DNA of 64,000 nucleotides. Origin: Limnomonas spitsbergensis. Its lineage: Eukaryota; Chlorophyta; Chlorophyceae; Chlamydomonadales. Positions 1-12,500 of this stretch are shown here, piece after piece. Each line of letters opens with the position of its first letter. Position 1 is the stretch's first letter. The stretch covers positions 434,001-498,000 of the forward strand of contig JAYJMM010000059.1 of NCBI GenBank assembly GCA_037349105.1, read 5' to 3'. The position numbers and the translations under genes are program-made. The notes under the pieces are model-generated. The model made no database searches, was not told the DNA's origin, and saw nothing but the letters and a program-made list of their open reading frames with translations.

Positions 1-645
1 TGAATAATAAAGATAGAGGGTAATATCTGAATAATAAAGATAGAGGGTAATATCTGAATAATAAAGATAGAGGGTAATATCTGAATAATAAAGATAGAGG
101 GTAATATCTGAATAATAAAGATAGAGGGTAATATCTGAATAATAAAGATAGAGGGTAATATCTGAATAATAAAGATAGAGGGTAATATCTGAATAATAAA
201 GATAGAGGGTAATATCTGAATAATAAAGATAGAGGGTAATATCTGAATAATAAAGATAGAGGGTAATATCTGAATAATAAAGATAGAGGGTAATATCTGA
301 ATAATAAAGATAGAGGGTAATATCTGAATAATAAAGATAGAGGGTAATATCTGAATAATAAAGATAGAGGGTAATATCTGAATAATAAAGATAGAGGGTA
401 ATATCTGAATAATAAAGATAGAGGGTAATATCTGAATAATAAAGATAGTGGATAATATCTGAATAATAAAGATAGAGGGTAATATCTGAATAATAAAGAT
501 AGAGGGTAATATCTGAATAATAAAGATAGAGGGTAATATCTGAATAATAAAGATAGTGGATAATATCTGAATAATAAAGATAGTGGATAATATCTGAATA
601 ATAAAGAGAGTTGACAATATCTGAATATAAAGAGAGTGGATAATA
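1..645. repeat. 27-bp AT-rich tandem repeat
   Basis: About 24 head-to-tail copies of a 27-bp unit beginning TGAATAATAAAGATAGAGGG. The copies are identical at the left edge of the window and diverge towards the right (GTGGATAATATC, then GAGAGTTGACAATATC variants), so the array decays at this end and probably continues outside the window. Both strands carry frequent stops and no gene is seen. Confidence 0.97.
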
Positions 646-1051
646 AATACCGTATTGCCAGTCCAAAGCCTCTGAGGGCCAGAGCACGGCCGCGCCCTTC
701 CGACCTAAGCAGAGCATCACCAAAATCGCGGCAGGGGCGGAACAGGTAAAGAATAAATATATGAAGTAGGGTTAAGGGTCTCTAGGCAGAGGGTTTTGGG
801 TTTATAGCCTGAGGGTTTAGGTCAAAGAGGCGGAGGATTCAGGGTAAAGAGGCAGAGGGTTAAGGGTTACGAGGCAAAATCGTGGCAGAGGCGGAACAGG
901 TAACGAACAAAAAATAAAGTGTAGGGATAAGTACGGTAACAATTAATTATAATCCTTAAGTTAAGGGTTGAGGGAATAGGGCCTCAACCCGTTAAACATA
1001 AATTTAGGACCTTCCCATATATTTGATTTGCCTTCCCTTCTGTTCCTGCAG
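646..1051. other. Non-coding spacer, probably intron
   Basis: No gene is seen. The stretch holds degenerate TTAGGGT-like telomeric words and two copies of a 'GGCGGAACAGGTAA' segment near 735 and 890. It ends in a pyrimidine-rich tract and a CTGCAG that could be a splice acceptor. Confidence 0.5.
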
Positions 1052-1105
1052 GTAGTGGCTGGAGTTGCCATCGTCGAAAAAACAGCAGCCCTCTTCATTC
1101 TGCAC
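1052..1105 (+). CDS. Possible exon of gene A (partial gene)
   Basis: After the acceptor-like TTCTGTTCCTGCAG the frame reads VVAGVAIVEKTAALFILH (18 residues, hydrophobic). The only exit in the right phase is CAC|GTTCTT, a weak donor. Joined there it enters the next exon in phase 0. A related acceptor edge recurs at about 2629-2655 (TTCTGTTCGCACAG followed by GTACTGG), which fits the junction-copy pattern of this gene but leaves unclear which copy is the true exon. The start of the gene is not visible. Confidence 0.3.
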
Positions 1106-1118
1106 GTTCTTCCCTTGT

Positions 1119-2597
1119 AGTCCCCCCATGCGGTCCCCCCATGCAGTCCCCCCATGCGGTCCCCCCATGCAATCCCCCCATGCGGTCCCCCCATGCAATC
1201 CCCCCATGCGGCCCCCCCATGCGGCCCCCCCATGCGGTCCCCCCTTGCAGTCCCCCTGTGCGGCCCCCCCATGCGGTCCCCATGCGGTCCCCCCATGCGG
1301 TCCCCCCATGCGGCCCCCCCTTGCAGTCCCCCCATGCGGTCCCCCCAGCAGTCCCCCCATGCAGTCCCCCCTTGCGGTCCCCCCATGCGGTCCCCCCATG
1401 CGGTCCCCCCATACAGCCCCCCCATGCAATCCCCCCATGCGGCCCCCCCTTGCAGTCCCCCCATGCGGTCCCCCCATGCGGTCCTCCCATGTGGTCCCCC
1501 ATGCGGTCCCCCCATGCGGTCCTCCCATGCGGTCCCCCCATGCGGTCCCCCCATGCAGTCCCCCCATGCGGTCCCCCCATGCAGTCCCCCCATGCAGTTC
1601 CCCCATGCGGTCCCCCCATGCAGTCCCCCCATGCGGTCCCCCCATGCGGTCCCCCCATGCGGTCCCCCCATGCAGTCCCCCCATGCGGTCCCCCCATGCA
1701 GTCCCCCCATGCGGTCCCCCCATGCAGTCCCCCCATGCAGTCCCCCCATGCGGTCCCCCCATGCAGTCCCCCCATGCGGTCCCCCCATGCGGTCCCCCCA
1801 TGCGGTCCCCCCATGCGGTCCCCCCATGCAGTCCCCCCATGCGGTCCCCCCATGCAGTCCCCCCATGCGGTCCCCCCATGCAGTCCCCCCATGCAATCCC
1901 CCCATGCGGCCCCCCCTTGCAGTCCCCCCATGCAGTCCCCCCATGCGGTCCCCCCATGCAGTCCCCCCATGCGGTCCCCCCATGCGGTCCCCCCATGCGG
2001 TCCCCCATGCGGTCCCCCCATGCGGTCCCCCCATGCGGTCCCCCCATGCAGTCCCCCCATGCGGTCCCCCCATGCGGTCCCCCCATGCAGTCCCCCCATG
2101 CGGTCCCCCCATGCGGTCCTCCCATGTGGTCCCCCATGCGGTCCCCCCATGCAGTCCCCCCATGCGGTCCCTTCATGTAGTCCCCCCATGCAGTTCCCCC
2201 ATGCGGTCCCCCCATGCAGTCCCCCCATGCGGTCCCCCCATGCGGTCCCCCCATGCGGTCCCCCCATGCAGTCCCCCCATGCAGTCCCCCCATGCGCTCC
2301 CCTCATGCGGTCCCCCCATGCGGTCCCCCCATGCAATCCCCCCATGCAGTCCCCCCATGCGGTCCCCCCATGCGGTCCCCCCATGCAGTCCCTCCTTGCA
2401 ATCCCCCCATGCGGTCCCCCCATTCAGTCCCCCCATGCGGTCCCCCCATGCGGCCCCCCCTTGCGGTCCCCCCATGCAGTCCCCCCATGCGGTCCCCCCA
2501 TGCGGTCCCCCCATGCAGTCCCCCCATGCGGTCCCCCCATGCGGTCCCCCCATGCGGTCCCCCCATGCGGTCCCCCCATGCAGTCCCCCCATGCGGT
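1119..2597. repeat. 13-bp GC-rich minisatellite (ATGCGGTCCCCCC)
   Basis: More than 110 copies of a 13-bp unit, ATGCGGTCCCCCC or ATGCAGTCCCCCC with minor variants. Because 13 is not a multiple of 3 and the unit lacks stops, all frames on both strands stay open for hundreds of codons and encode a 13-residue periodic peptide. These open frames are artefacts. The array lies in gene A intron or upstream sequence. Confidence 0.97.
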
Positions 2598-2655
2598 CAT
2601 ACTTGTTCCTCATATTTATTCCTGCCCTTCTGTTCGCACAGGTACTGGTTGTGGG

Positions 2656-3383
2656 GTTACATATCAGATGTGTTCACACCTACTCCACACCTGCTCCATA
2701 CCTACCTCACACTTCCCTCACAGGAGCGGGCCGCAGTTGAAGCCGCAATGGAAGCTGCATCAGCATCAGGCGCACCGGAAGCTGCGGGTTACATATCAGA
2801 TGTGTTCACACCTACTCCACACCTGCTCCATACCTACCTCACACTTCCCTCACAGGAGCGGGCCGCAGTTGAAGCCGCAATGGAAGCTGCATCGGCATCA
2901 GGCGCACCGGAAGCTGCGGGTTACATATCAGATGTGTTCACACCTACTCCACACCTGCTCCATACCTACCTCACACTTCCCTCACAGGAGCGGGCCGCAG
3001 TTGAAGCCGCAATGGAAGCTGCATCAGCATCAGGCGCACCGGAAGCTGCGGGTTACATATCAGATGTGTTCACACCTACTCCACACCTGCTCCATACCTA
3101 CCTCACACTTCCCTCACAGGAGCGGGCCGCAGTTGAAGCCGCAATGGAAGCTGCATCAGCATCAGGCGCACCGGAAGCTGCGGGTTACATATCAGATGTG
3201 TTCACACCTACTCCACACCTGCTCCATACCTACCTCACACTTCCTTCACAGGAGCAAGCCGCAGTTGAAGCCGCAATGGAAGCTGCATCAGCATCAGGCG
3301 CACCGGAAGCTGCGGGTTACATATCAGATGTGTTCACACCTACTCCACACCTGCTCCATACCTACCTCACACTTCCCTCACAG
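2656..3383 (+). repeat. 132-bp acceptor-edge array before gene A exon 2
   Basis: Copies of a 132-bp unit start at 2656, 2788, 2920, 3052, 3184 and 3316. Each unit is a 68-bp intron 3' end (GTTACATATCAG to CCCTCACAG) followed by the first 64 bp of the exon that is complete only at 3384. Copies are nearly identical; the copy at 3184 has a few changes. The unit is 44 codons long and stop-free, so use of any upstream acceptor would insert 44 residues per unit in frame. Confidence 0.93.
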
Positions 3384-3527
3384 GAGCGGGCCGCAGTTGA
3401 AGCCGCAATGGAAGCTGCATCGGCATCAGGCGCACCGGAAGCTGCGGGTTACGTCAGCTCCTTGATGGGCTGGATGGGTATGACACCAGGGGCAGGCCCG
3501 GTAGCCGCAGCAGCACTGACTGGAGAG
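3384..3527 (+). CDS. Gene A exon 2
   Basis: 48 codons, phase 0 in and out, acceptor CCCTCACAG and donor GGAGAG|GTGAGG. It runs from ERAAVEAAMEAASASGAPEA through SLMGWMGMTPGAGPVAAAAL to TGE. Its 5' 64 bp are the part copied in the 132-bp array upstream. Its 3' part is copied downstream. This is the only copy holding both halves. Confidence 0.75.
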
Positions 3528-6500
3528 GTGAGGGTGGAGGGAGAAGGAGGGGGAGGGTATAGGGCAATAAGGGGTATGCATGTTTTTAGGGTTTATCATG
3601 TTTGTCTTGTGATGTGGTGTTCCTTGATGGGATGGATGGAGATGACACCAGGGGCAGGCCCGGTGGCAGCAGCAGACCTGCCTGGAGAGGTGGGGGCTGA
3701 AGGAGGAGGAGGAGGAGGAGGGGGGGGGTATAGGCTTTATTTGCATGATATTTCGTGCAGTTTGATGGGCTGGATTGGTATGACACCAGGGGCAGGCCCA
3801 GTGGCAGCAGCAGCCCAGGGTAGGAGGAAGGGGGGGGGGGGGGGGGGGGGGGTAGAGGGGAAAGCGGGAAAGGGATATTGGGTATTGGGAGTAAATCAGA
3901 GTATGGTGTGCTGGCTGATGGGCTGGATTGGAATGACACCAGGGACAGGCCCGGGGGCAGCAGCAGCCCTGACTGGGGAGCTGAGCGTCGAAGGGGAGGG
4001 AAAGGAGGATTGGGGGGGGGGAGGGGGGGGGGGAGGATGTCACCAGGGACAGACCCAGTGGCAGCAGCAGCCCTGCCTGGAGAGGTGAGGGGCAAGGGGG
4101 GGGGGTAAGGGTGTGAAAGGGTATTCCTTTTTTTTAGGGGTAGCTTGTGTGTGTCATGTGATGTGTTGCTGACTGATGGGATGGATGGGTATGACCCCAG
4201 GGGCAGGCCTGTTGCAGGCAGACCTCGGAAGGTGAAGGTGGATGGGGAGGAAAATGGTGGGAGTGGGGGGGGGGGTATGAAGGGTATTGTTCTGCACCTT
4301 AGTATGGTGTGCTGGCTGATGGGATGGATGGGGATGGCACCGAGGGGCAGGCCCAGTGGCAGCAGCATCCCTGTCTGGGGAGGTGAAGGTTGAGGGGGAG
4401 GGGGGAGGGGGGAGGGGGGGGGTTAAGGGTATTGGTCTGCACCTTAGTATGGTGTGCTGATGTAGGTGGCCTTTGCCCCCCCCCCCCTCTTATGGTTCAA
4501 CGACAGTAAATAAATATGTTTTGATTCAGGTGGAGCTATATGACGTGGAACCAGATCAATTGTGCTTCTCTAGGCACAAGATCTACCAAAAGAAAGAAGG
4601 CTACGCCTTATGAGGGCGTGGAGGGTAAGGGAATAGCGCAGCCTTGGGCTGTAGCCACATCCGCGCCGTACATACTTGTTGTTATTCAGGTGGCGCGGTA
4701 GGACGTGGAATCCATCTAATTGTGGCTCTATTAGCTAGGCACTACCAGCTGAGGAACAAGGCTGGGCTTTCCCGGCAGGGCTTTCCCGGCAGGGCTTTCC
4801 CGGCAGGGCTTTCCCGGCAGGGCTTTCCCGGCAGGGCTTTCCCGGCAGGGCTTTCCCGGCAGGGCTTTTGGTTGATCACATAATTAAAAATGTCCTTGCT
4901 TTCGGGAAGAATTAAACCAAGGTTGCTTTATTTCCCACCTGCATCACCCCTCTCTTTCAGCTACATTCCCCTTTTTCAGCTACATTCCCTTTTTTCAGCC
5001 ACGTTATCCCTGTGGAAAGAAACCCATGTTTCTTATTTCAGGTGGAGCTGTGCACTGTTGAGGGTTTAGGGGGGACGGATGGATGGACGGAGCTTAAAAG
5101 AATGTCTTCAGCTGGAAATAAAGTTAATTCTCAATGTTGGTTTTTTCTCAGGTAGAGCTGTACGTCAGAGGAGGATTAAGGCCTTTGTCTCCTGACCCCC
5201 CCCCTTTTTTGGTTGATCACAGAATACAAGATGCCAATGTCTTCAGGCAGAAAGTAACCCAATGGCAGAAAGTAACCCAATGGCAGAATGTAACCCAATG
5301 GCAGAAAGTAACCCAATGGCAGAAAGTAACCCAATGGCAGAAAGTAACCCAATGGCAGAAAGTAACCCAATGGCAGAAAGTAACCCAATGGCAGAAAGTA
5401 ACCCAATGGCAGAAAGTAACCCAATGGCAGAAAGTAACCCAATGGCAGAAAGTAACCCAATGGCAGAAAGTAACCCAATGGCAGAAAGTAACCCAATGGC
5501 AGAAAGTAACCCAATGGCAGAAAGTAACCCAATGGCAGAAAGTAACCCAATGGCAGAAAGTAACCCAATGGCAGAAAGTAACCCAATGGCAGAAAGTAAC
5601 CCAATGGCAGAAAGTAACCCAATGGCAGAAAGTAACCCAATGGCATTGTTTTCAGGCAGAAATGAAGCAATCTCGCTTTCAGGCGGAGATAAATCAGCCC
5701 TTGTATCAGGCGGAAATATAAAGACGTTGCTTTCGTTCAGGTCGAGCTGTACGATGTTGAGGAGACCATCCGTGCCGCGCTCGAAGAGGCGGGCGACCTG
5801 GCGGTACAGCACTACAAGTGGGTGGGATGGGGGGGGGGGGGAGGAGGTACAGAAGTAAAAGGGCAGACAGGGGATCTGGCGGGACAGAAGTACATGAAGG
5901 TGGTAGGGAGAAGGCAGTACATAAGTACACAAAAGGTGGCAGGGAGGGGCCGGTATAGAGGTAAGGGTGGATAAGTGATAGGGTGGGACAGACGACCAAG
6001 GGGCGACCGGTTGAGATTTGGGGGGGGGGGCTGCCAAAGGTCCATATTGACCACAGTGTACCTGTCTGATGGGCGTCACTGTAATATGAGGTGGAAGACA
6101 TCACCTGAACGATTGGTCAAACCTCTCGGCGTGAAATGCCGTTGCTGGTCGTGAGGGAAATCGCAAAAGACCACTGAGGTACCGTCCAGTGATTGATCCA
6201 CAATTGCAATGACACGGGGATAAATGCGCGCATCCTGTACGGGAAGGTCTGTCTCTAGGGGTCGCCTATGCCTAGGGATTCGTTTAACATCACGAAGGGT
6301 TGGAAACCACACGCAGCTCTTACTTCTTACTTGGAGGTCGTGGCAAGATGGAACAGCACCGGTTGAGAAATTTGACAATCGTGCCCATGTGTACCTGTGT
6401 GTGGTTGCCACCGTAAGGAAATTGTTTCTTTCTTTTTGCTTCATGGTAACGGCGCGGATGTGGCTACGGCCCCAAGATGCGTTGTTTCCTTAACATCCAC

Positions 6501-9500
6501 GCCCTCAAAGGGCGTAGCTTTCTTTCTTTCTTACCTGAGGGTCTGGGCGGTACTCAAAGGGGTAGAAGACCTGGCGGTACGCAAGTACACAAAGGCGGGG
6601 GGGGGGGGGGGGGAGCTGTACAGAAGTACAAATGCAGGGTGTGGCGGTACACAAGTGCAATAAGGCGGAGAGTTCAGCACTACAGGTGGGCCAGGGGTGG
6701 GGGTGCTGGCTGTACAGATGTTGGGATAAGGTAAGAGGATGTGATGAACGAAGATGCAACTCATCCTGGCCCATACCCTGACTGCAACCCCCTAAACCCT
6801 GAACCCTTACACTCTGAACCCTGAACACTGAACCCCGAAAAGCAGTATTATAAACCCTGCACCCTGGGCACCAAAGATTTTAAACTGAACCCTGAACCAT
6901 GAACCTTAAAGCTTAAAACCATGAGCGATGCACTCCAAATTTTTAATTCAAGACCCCCAAATACTGAACCCCCAACCCCAAATGTTGAACCTCAACCCCA
7001 AATTTTGAACCCTAAACCCCAATTATTGAACCTCAATCCCAAATGTTGAACCTCAACCCCAAATGTTGAACCTTAACCCCAAATGTTGAACCTCAACCCC
7101 AAATGTTGAACCTCAACCCCAGATATTTAACCCTAAACCCCAAATATTGAAACTCAACCCCAAATGTTGAACCTCAACCCCAAATATTGAACCTCAACCC
7201 CAAATGTTGAACCTTAACCCCAAATGTTGAACCTTAACCCCAAATGTTGAACCTCAACCCCAAATGTTGAACATTAACCCCAAATGTTGAACCTCAACCC
7301 CAGATATTTAACCCTAAACCCCCAATGTTGAACCTCAACCCCAAATGTTGAACCTCAACCCCAATTGTTGAACCTCAACCCCAAATGTTGAACCTCAACC
7401 CCAAATATTGAACGTCAACCCCAAATGTTGAACCTCAACCCCAAATGTTGAACCTCAACCCCAAATGTTGAACCTCAACCCCAAATGTTGAACCTCAACC
7501 CCAAATATTGAACCTCAACCCCAAATGTTGAACCTCAACCCCAGATATTTAACCCTAAACCCCAATTGCTGAACCTCAACCCCAAATGTTGAACCTCAAC
7601 CCCAAATGTTGAACCTCAACCCCAAATGTTGAACCTCAACCCCAAATGTTGAACCTCAACCCCAAATGTTGAACGTCAACCCCAAATGTTGAACCTCAAC
7701 CCCAAATGTTGAACCTCAACCCCAAATGTTGAACCTCAACCCCAAATGTTGAACCTCAACCCCAAATATTGAACCTCAACCCCAAATGTTGAACCTCAAC
7801 CCCAGATATTTAACCCTAAACCCCAATTGTTGAACCTCAACCCCAAATGTTGAACCTCAACCCCAAATGTTGAACCTCAACCCCAAATGTTGAACCTCAA
7901 CCCCAAATGTTGAACCTCAACCCCAAATGTTGAACCTCAACCCCAAATGTTGAACCCTAGACCCCAAATATTGAACCTCAACCCCAAATGTTGAACCTCA
8001 ACCCCAAATGTTGAACGTCAACCCCAAATGTTGAACCTCAACCCCAAATGTTGAACCTCAACCCCAAATGTTGAACCTCAACCCCAAATGTTGAACCTCA
8101 ACCCCAAATGTTGAACCTCAACCCCAAATGTTGAACCTCAACCCCAAATGTTGAACCTTAACCCCAAATGTTGAACCTCAACCCCAAATGTTGAACCTCA
8201 ACCCCAGATATTTAACCCTAAACCCCAAATATTGAACCTTAACCCCAAATGTTGAACCTCAACCCCAAATATTGAACCTCAACCCCAAATGTTGAACCTT
8301 AACCCCAAATGTTGAACCTTAAACCCCAATTGTTGAACCTCAACCCCAAATGTTGAACCTTTACCCCAATTGTTGAACCTCAACCCCAAATGTTGAACCC
8401 TAAACCCCCAATGTTGAACCTCAACCCCAAATGTTGAACCTCAACCCCAATTGTTGAACCTCAACCCCAAATGTTGAACCTCAACCCCAAATATTGAACG
8501 TCAACCCCGAATGTTGAACCTCAACCCCAAATGTTGAACCTCAACCCCAAATGTTGAACCTCAACCCCAAATGTTGAACCTCAACCCCAAATATTGAACC
8601 TCAACCCCAAATGTTGAACCTCAACCCCAGATATTTAACCCTAAACCCCAATTGCTGAACCTCAACCCCAAATGTTGAACCTCAACCCCAAATGTTGAAC
8701 CTCAACCCCAAATCCTCAACCTCAAATGTTGAACCTCAACCCCAAATGTTGAACGTCAACCCCAAATGTTGAACCTCAACCCCAAATGTTAAACCTCATC
8801 CCCAAATGTTGAACCTCAACCCCAAATGTTGAACCTCAACCCCAAATGTTGAACCTCAACCCCAAATGTTGAACCTCAACCCCAGATATTTAACCCTAAA
8901 CCCCAATTGTTGAACCTCAACCCCAAATGTTGAACCTCAACCCCAAATGTTGAACCTCAACCCCAAATGTTGAACCTCAACCCCAAATGTTGAACCTCAA
9001 CCCCAAATGTTGAACCCTAGACCCCAAATATTGAACCTCAACCCCAAATGTTGAACCTCAACCCCAAATGTTGAACGTCAACCCCAAATGTTGAACCTCA
9101 ACCCCAAATGTTGAACCTCAACCCCAAATGTTGAACCTCAACCCCAAATGTTGAACCTCAACCCCAAATGTTGAACCTCGACCCCAAATGTTGAACCTCA
9201 ACCCCAAATGTTGAACCTCAACCCCAAATGTTGAACCTCAACCCCAAATGTTGAACCCTAGACCCCAAATGTTGACCCCCTGGCCCTCTCCCCCGGTGCA
9301 GGATGTGGGGCACCAGGAAGCTTCAAGCCATGGGCCTTGCACTTCAAACTTCAAACCCTGAACCCTAAACCCGTAACCCTTAACCCTTAATATGGAACCC
9401 CTGGCACTCATTTGGTGCAGGCTGTGGGGCCCGCTGAACCTGGGTGTGAAAATGACGCGGAAAGAGGCGGGCCGAGAAGGTGCTGAGGCTGGGAGTGGCA

Positions 9501-12500
9501 GCGCGAGGGGCGCTGACAAGAGCGCAAAAGGGAGCGGGGGAGAGAGCGGGAGCGGGCGTGACAGTGCGAGTGGCAGAGAGAGTGGGAGCGCAGCGGACGA
9601 TGCGGGGGCCCGGCAGTCGTTCGCCCTCCCAGACCCGACCACGACACCGCTGCCCATCGCGCCCAGCCTCTCCATATACTGCTTGTACGGTATGTACTGC
9701 TTGTACGGTATGTACTGCTTGTATGGTATGTACAGCTCCTTGTAGGGTTATCCAGTACGACCGGTTGGGTCCACATCCCGTACCGTTTACCGTATCGTGT
9801 CGCACCTTTTAACAATACAGTACCGGGTTAAAACACCGTGTCGGCCATTTTCTAACCTGTCCCGCCATTTTGACTGTACCGTGTTCGTATCCGTACTGAC
9901 CGTACCGTACCGTACCGCACCGTGTTACCGCACTGTATTTCTGTACAGGGTTACCCCGGCTCCTTGTGCTGCTGCTGGTTGTATTGCCGAGTGTACAGCC
10001 GTCTGGCGTACTGCTGACCGTACTCTACTGTACTGCCTATTGTATGTCACGTGTTGTTCCCACAGTGTGTGTGCCACCACTCATAAGTCCCTAAAACCCT
10101 AAAACCCTAACCCTAAACCCTAACCCTAAACCCTAAACCCCTCCTTCACCTTGCACTGAGGGTTTGCTAGGTCTCAAGGCTTTTACTTGTCCCGCCTTTT
10201 CGGTGGTCCAACAGCGACCAGGGCGGCTTTGATTTAGCCAGTATCGACCTAGATGGGACGGTTGGCGGCTTGTCGCAGATCTTAGCGTAATCCCACGGGA
10301 GCATGTAGCCCATTAGTTCCCCCTCATTAGTTTCCCCTCATTAGTTTCCCCTCATTAGTTTCCCCTCATTAGTTTCCCCTCCTTAGTCTCCCCTCCTTAG
10401 TCTCCCCTCCTTAGTCTCCCCTCATTAGTTTCCCCTCATTAGTTCCCCCTCATTAGTTTCCCCTCCTTAGTCTCCCCTCCTTAGTCTCCCCTCCTTAGTC
10501 TCCCCTCATTAGTTTCCCCTCATTAGTTTCCCCTCATTAGTTCCCCCTCATTAGTTTCCCCTCATTAGTTTCCCCTCATTAGTTTCCCCTCATTAGTTTC
10601 CCCTCATTAGTTTCCCCTCATTAGTTTCCCCTCATTAGTTTCCCCTCATTAGTTCCCCCTCATTAGTTTCCCTCATTAGTTTCCCCTCATTAGTTCCCCC
10701 TCATTAGTTTCCCCTCATTAGTTTCCCCTCATTAGTTTCCCCTCATTAGTTTCCCCTCATTAGTTTCCCCTCATTAGTTTCCCCTCATTAGTTTCCCCTC
10801 ATTAGTTCCCCCTCATTAGTTTCCCCTCATTAGTTTCCCCTCATTAGTTTCCCCTCATTAGTTTTCCCTCATTAGTTTCCCCTCATTAGTTCCCCCTCAT
10901 TAGTTCCCCTCATTAGTTTCCCCTCATTAGTTTCCCCTCATTAGTTTCCCCTCATTAGTTTCCCCTCCGATTACACTGACGCTGCCACCAGGCCTCTCTG
11001 GCTCCTAGTGGACGCGACGATTCCAGGTACAATTACAGTTACAATTACAGTTACAGTTACAATTACAATTACAATTACAGTTACAGTTACAGGTGGGGAT
11101 CTGCACAAAATTCGTATGGGTGTGCCACCCCTCATTAGTCCATCTCCCTCACCTTGCACTGATGGTATGCCTCAAAGAATTAAATACTTGTTTATTAATT
11201 AATTTTATTTTATTTGTTTTAACATGAATTTGTCCCCTTATCCCACAGGAGCATACATAGCAGCATTTGGATTCCTCCATTTCTTCACGTTCATACCACT
11301 ACATCCGCAACACCCCGCAACACCTTTCCTCCCCTTGCAGGTGTGGGCATCCCTACAGAACGTTCATACCACTACATCCGCAACATCCTTGCAACACCTG
11401 AGGATACGCCTATGGAGACACCTCTGGAGAACAGGAGTGTGGGCAGCCCAAACGCCAGCTGCCCCAACACTGTCAGCGGCAGTGGCGGCAGTGGCGGCAG
11501 CAGTGATGGCAGTAGTGGCGCCAATCTTGATAGTGGCGTTGGCAGACCCAACCCGAGCAGCTCCCAAACTGGCCCTGGTGGCAGTGGTGGCCCTGGTGGT
11601 GGTGGTGGTCCGTTAACTGGAGGCCTCAGCAGCGGCGGCGGTGGTGACGCCAATGCTGATGGTGGTGGTGACAGCAGCAGCGGCAGTGGCAGCAGCCAGC
11701 TGCGTGGCCAAGAGAGAGATATGAAGGTGTCGCCTAGACCTGGTCAGGAGATTTCTCGCGAGGAGGGTGGGGTCAAGGCAACCGTGGCGGCGGCAGTGGC
11801 GGCGGCGGCGGCAGAGGCCGAGGCGGAGGAGACGGCGCTGGGCAGCGGGAAGGAGGGGCGCCTGAGCTTGCACGGGGATGCGGAGGATGCTCCACAGGTA
11901 TGACCAGCTTAATTGCACAAAATTTCATCTTTGGGGGGGTGCGTGAGTTTGCGCGGGGATGCAGGGGACGCTCCACAGGTATGACTCGCTTTCAGGACCC
12001 TGCTTACAAGTATTGACTCGCTTTCAGCTCGCAGCCCGGAGGAATTATGAGGGGTGGAAGCATTGCAAAGGAAGAACTGGAAAGGAGAATCGGAAAGGAG
12101 ATCAAGGGCAGGCTTGGCAAAGCAATGTGAAGACAACCGGACAGGGTGCATGGCGCAAGACGCATGGTGTCCTGCATGGCGATGGTGCATAGTGTCATGG
12201 ATGGCGCATGGCGCATGGTGCATGGTATCATGCTTGGCGCATGGTGCATGGTGCATGGTGTCATGTATGGCGCATGGTGCATGGTGTCATGTATGGCGCA
12301 TGGTGCATGGTGTCATGTATGGCGCATGGCGCATGGTGCATGGGTCATGTATGGCGCATGGCCATGGCGCATGGTGTCATGCATGGCGCATGGTGCATGG
12401 TGCATGGTGTCATGTATGGCGCATGGCGCATGGTGCATGGTGTCATGTATGGCGCATGGTGCATGGTGTCATGTATGGTGCATGGTATCATGTCTGGCGC

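Noticed and set aside
1..645. CRISPR array
   Set aside because: Units are contiguous 27-bp tandem repeats with no unique spacers; the setting is eukaryotic.
961..2613. Long open frames on both strands (up to 774 codons)
   Set aside because: They come from a stop-free 13-bp repeat that is open in every frame; the peptides are strictly 13-residue periodic.
5134..5858. KVTQWQ, MAESNP and SAIGLL repeat proteins
   Set aside because: An 18-bp repeat read in three frames; no unique coding sequence, and it lies in an intron of gene A.
9392..9745. Exon 4 of gene A extending past 9742
   Set aside because: The sequence from 9743 is a MITE with a target duplication, so the longer open frame is chance read-through.
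10080..10141. A true telomere or chromosome end
   Set aside because: Only a few CCCTAAA units, flanked by unique and repeat DNA on both sides inside an intron.
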